NCBI GenBank assembly: GCA_041399085.1
Contig: JAWKTM010000135.1
Location: forward strand, 1-6,141
Direction of reading: 5' to 3'
DNA length: 6,141 nt
Origin: JAWKTM01 sp041399085
GTDB lineage: Bacteria; Planctomycetota; Planctomycetia; Pirellulales; Pirellulaceae
How positions within the stretch are numbered: the first letter of the stretch is position 1; each line of letters opens with the position of its first letter. A model generated the notes under the pieces. It saw nothing but the letters and a program-made list of their open reading frames with translations. It did no database searches and was not told the origin of the DNA. The translations under genes and the position numbers were made by a program. This document shows positions 5,076 to 6,141 of the stretch, piece by piece.

Positions 5076-6141
5076 ATGGATATAGAACGTCTCGTCTCGT
5101 TGCTCGACAATCCCGCCGACGCGCGTTCTTGGCTCGAAACGTTGGGCGTCGACAACGCGGAACGCGGACAGCGAAATCTGGAGCATCTGTCGCAATGCGG
5201 CATGACGCTCGATTTGCTGGCCGTGATCGTCGGCCAACTGGCCAAGCATCTGCCGTCGATGAGCGATCCGGGGATGGCACTGAATAGCTTCGAGCGGTTT
5301 GTCGCCCAGACGCGGAGCCCGCTGGCGTTTGGTTCGCTGTTGGAGCGCGATCCCGAGTCGCTAGCCATCTTGTTGCAGATCATGTCCACCAGCCAATACT
5401 TGGCCGATTTGCTAATTCGCGATCCGGACGTGTTTGACTTGTTGCGAATCACGGAAGGCCAGCCGGTAGCGCGACAAGTGTTGGTGGACGAGATTCGGGC
5501 CGAAGTCGAGCGGGCCAACGACGAACGAATGGCGATGTCGGTGCTGCGGCGATACAAGCAGCGCGAGACATTGCGGATCGCTTATGGCGACATCGTTCGC
5601 GGCCAGTCGATCGACACCGTGACCCAACAGATTTCGTATTTGGCGGACGCCCTGTGCGAGGGCGCGATTCGGTTCGCTCGACGGCAACTGGAGAGCAAGC
5701 GGGGCGCGCCGCGGCGACCGGACGGCGCGACGGCTCGGTTCGTGGCCTTGGCGTTAGGAAAGCTGGGCGGCGAAGAGCTGAACTATTCGAGCGATATCGA
5801 TCTGATTTTTCTGAGCGACGACGATGGCGCGACCGACGGCGAGCGTTCGATTTCCAACCGCGAGTTCTTCGATCGCCTGGCGGCCAACGTGGTGAAGTTG
5901 CTGAGCGAGACGACCGATCTGGGGATCGCCTATCGAGTCGATCTGCGGTTGCGTCCCGATGGCAAGCAGGGTCCGCCGGTCCACGGCATCTCGGCCGCGC
6001 TTCAGTATTACGACGTGTCGGGACGAACGTGGGAACGGCAGGCGTTCGTCAAGGCTCGTGCGATTGCCGGCGATGTGGGTTTGGGCCAAGCGTTTCTGGA
6101 GCGGCTCGAACCGTGGGTCTTTCGCCGTTACTTGACCCGAG
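5076..6141 (+). CDS. glnE: Glutamine synthetase adenylyltransferase/deadenylylase (GlnE), N-terminal part
   Basis: The first 355 residues of a protein that adenylylates and deadenylylates glutamine synthetase in response to nitrogen status (in enterobacteria through PII). The frame is open to the window edge; the family is normally about 900-1000 residues, so roughly a third is present, covering the N-terminal nucleotidyltransferase (deadenylylase) domain. Diagnostic blocks: GKLGGEELNYSSDIDLIF (228-245) with metal-binding D240 and D242; YRVDLRLRPDGKQGP (286-300) with D289; WERQAFVKAR (319-328); and EPWVFRRYL near the end. All match the E. coli GlnE order and spacing. The ATG at 5076 is chosen because the domain follows at a family-like distance; ATGs at 5019 and 5022 would add 18-19 residues of unconvincing sequence, and neither start has a clear Shine-Dalgarno. 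It is divergent from the phosphoesterase, and no glnA or glnB is in view. Confidence 0.93.
   Translation, partial: MDIERLVSLLDNPADARSWLETLGVDNAERGQRNLEHLSQCGMTLDLLAVIVGQLAKHLPSMSDPGMALNSFERFVAQTRSPLAFGSLLERDPESLAILLQIMSTSQYLADLLIRDPDVFDLLRITEGQPVARQVLVDEIRAEVERANDERMAMSVLRRYKQRETLRIAYGDIVRGQSIDTVTQQISYLADALCEGAIRFARRQLESKRGAPRRPDGATARFVALALGKLGGEELNYSSDIDLIFLSDDDGATDGERSISNREFFDRLAANVVKLLSETTDLGIAYRVDLRLRPDGKQGPPVHGISAALQYYDVSGRTWERQAFVKARAIAGDVGLGQAFLERLEPWVFRRYLTR

Noticed and set aside
4919..5557. 212-codon minus-strand frame opposite the glnE start
   Set aside because: Ser/Arg-rich with no motifs; it lies antisense to conserved glnE sequence and crosses the divergent promoter region.
5754..6089. 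111-codon minus-strand frame opposite glnE
   Set aside because: Antisense to the catalytic block of glnE, with no features of its own.

Overview
The window looks like ordinary chromosomal DNA of a GC-rich planctomycete (Pirellulales-like). This rests on three gene-family signatures: an ECF-type sigma factor overlapping the end of a DUF1080-like protein with the typical 'RKxEIxELP' tail, an ImuA-ImuB mutagenesis pair of the planctomycete/proteobacterial type, and a Tat-exported metallophosphoesterase. Shine-Dalgarno sequences are mostly weak or absent, which also fits. Lineage is inferred from protein families only; no rRNA or marker search was possible.

Layout. Bases 1-74 (+) are the last codons of a protein with a DUF1080-like C-terminus. 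It overlaps by ATGA a 245-residue ECF-like sigma factor (71-808, +). That gene converges, with a 31-bp gap, on a leftward DNA-damage mutagenesis operon: imuA (3426 to 2581) then imuB (2654 to 840), whose reading frames overlap by 74 nt. A good sigma70-type promoter for imuA lies at 3449-3477, and a degenerate E. coli-like LexA half-site covers its -10. A 299-bp intergenic stretch follows. Then comes a leftward Tat-signal calcineurin-like phosphoesterase (3726-4841, possibly starting as far out as 4922). Divergent from it is the 5' part of glnE (5076 to the window end, +), the glutamine synthetase adenylyltransferase/deadenylylase.

How the genes work together. ImuA and ImuB are accessory factors of a translesion-synthesis mutasome. 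ImuB here lacks Y-family catalytic acids but has a clamp-binding-like motif, so it should recruit an error-prone polymerase (normally DnaE2) that is not encoded next to it. The DUF1080 protein and sigma factor look like one translationally coupled signalling unit. The phosphoesterase and glnE are unrelated to these and to each other, apart from sharing a divergent intergenic region.

No RNA gene, CRISPR array, insertion sequence, attachment site or integrated element was seen. Nothing here is convincingly a new biological system. The most interesting points are the dnaE2-less imuAB operon with its candidate damage-responsive promoter, and the sigma/DUF1080 coupling.
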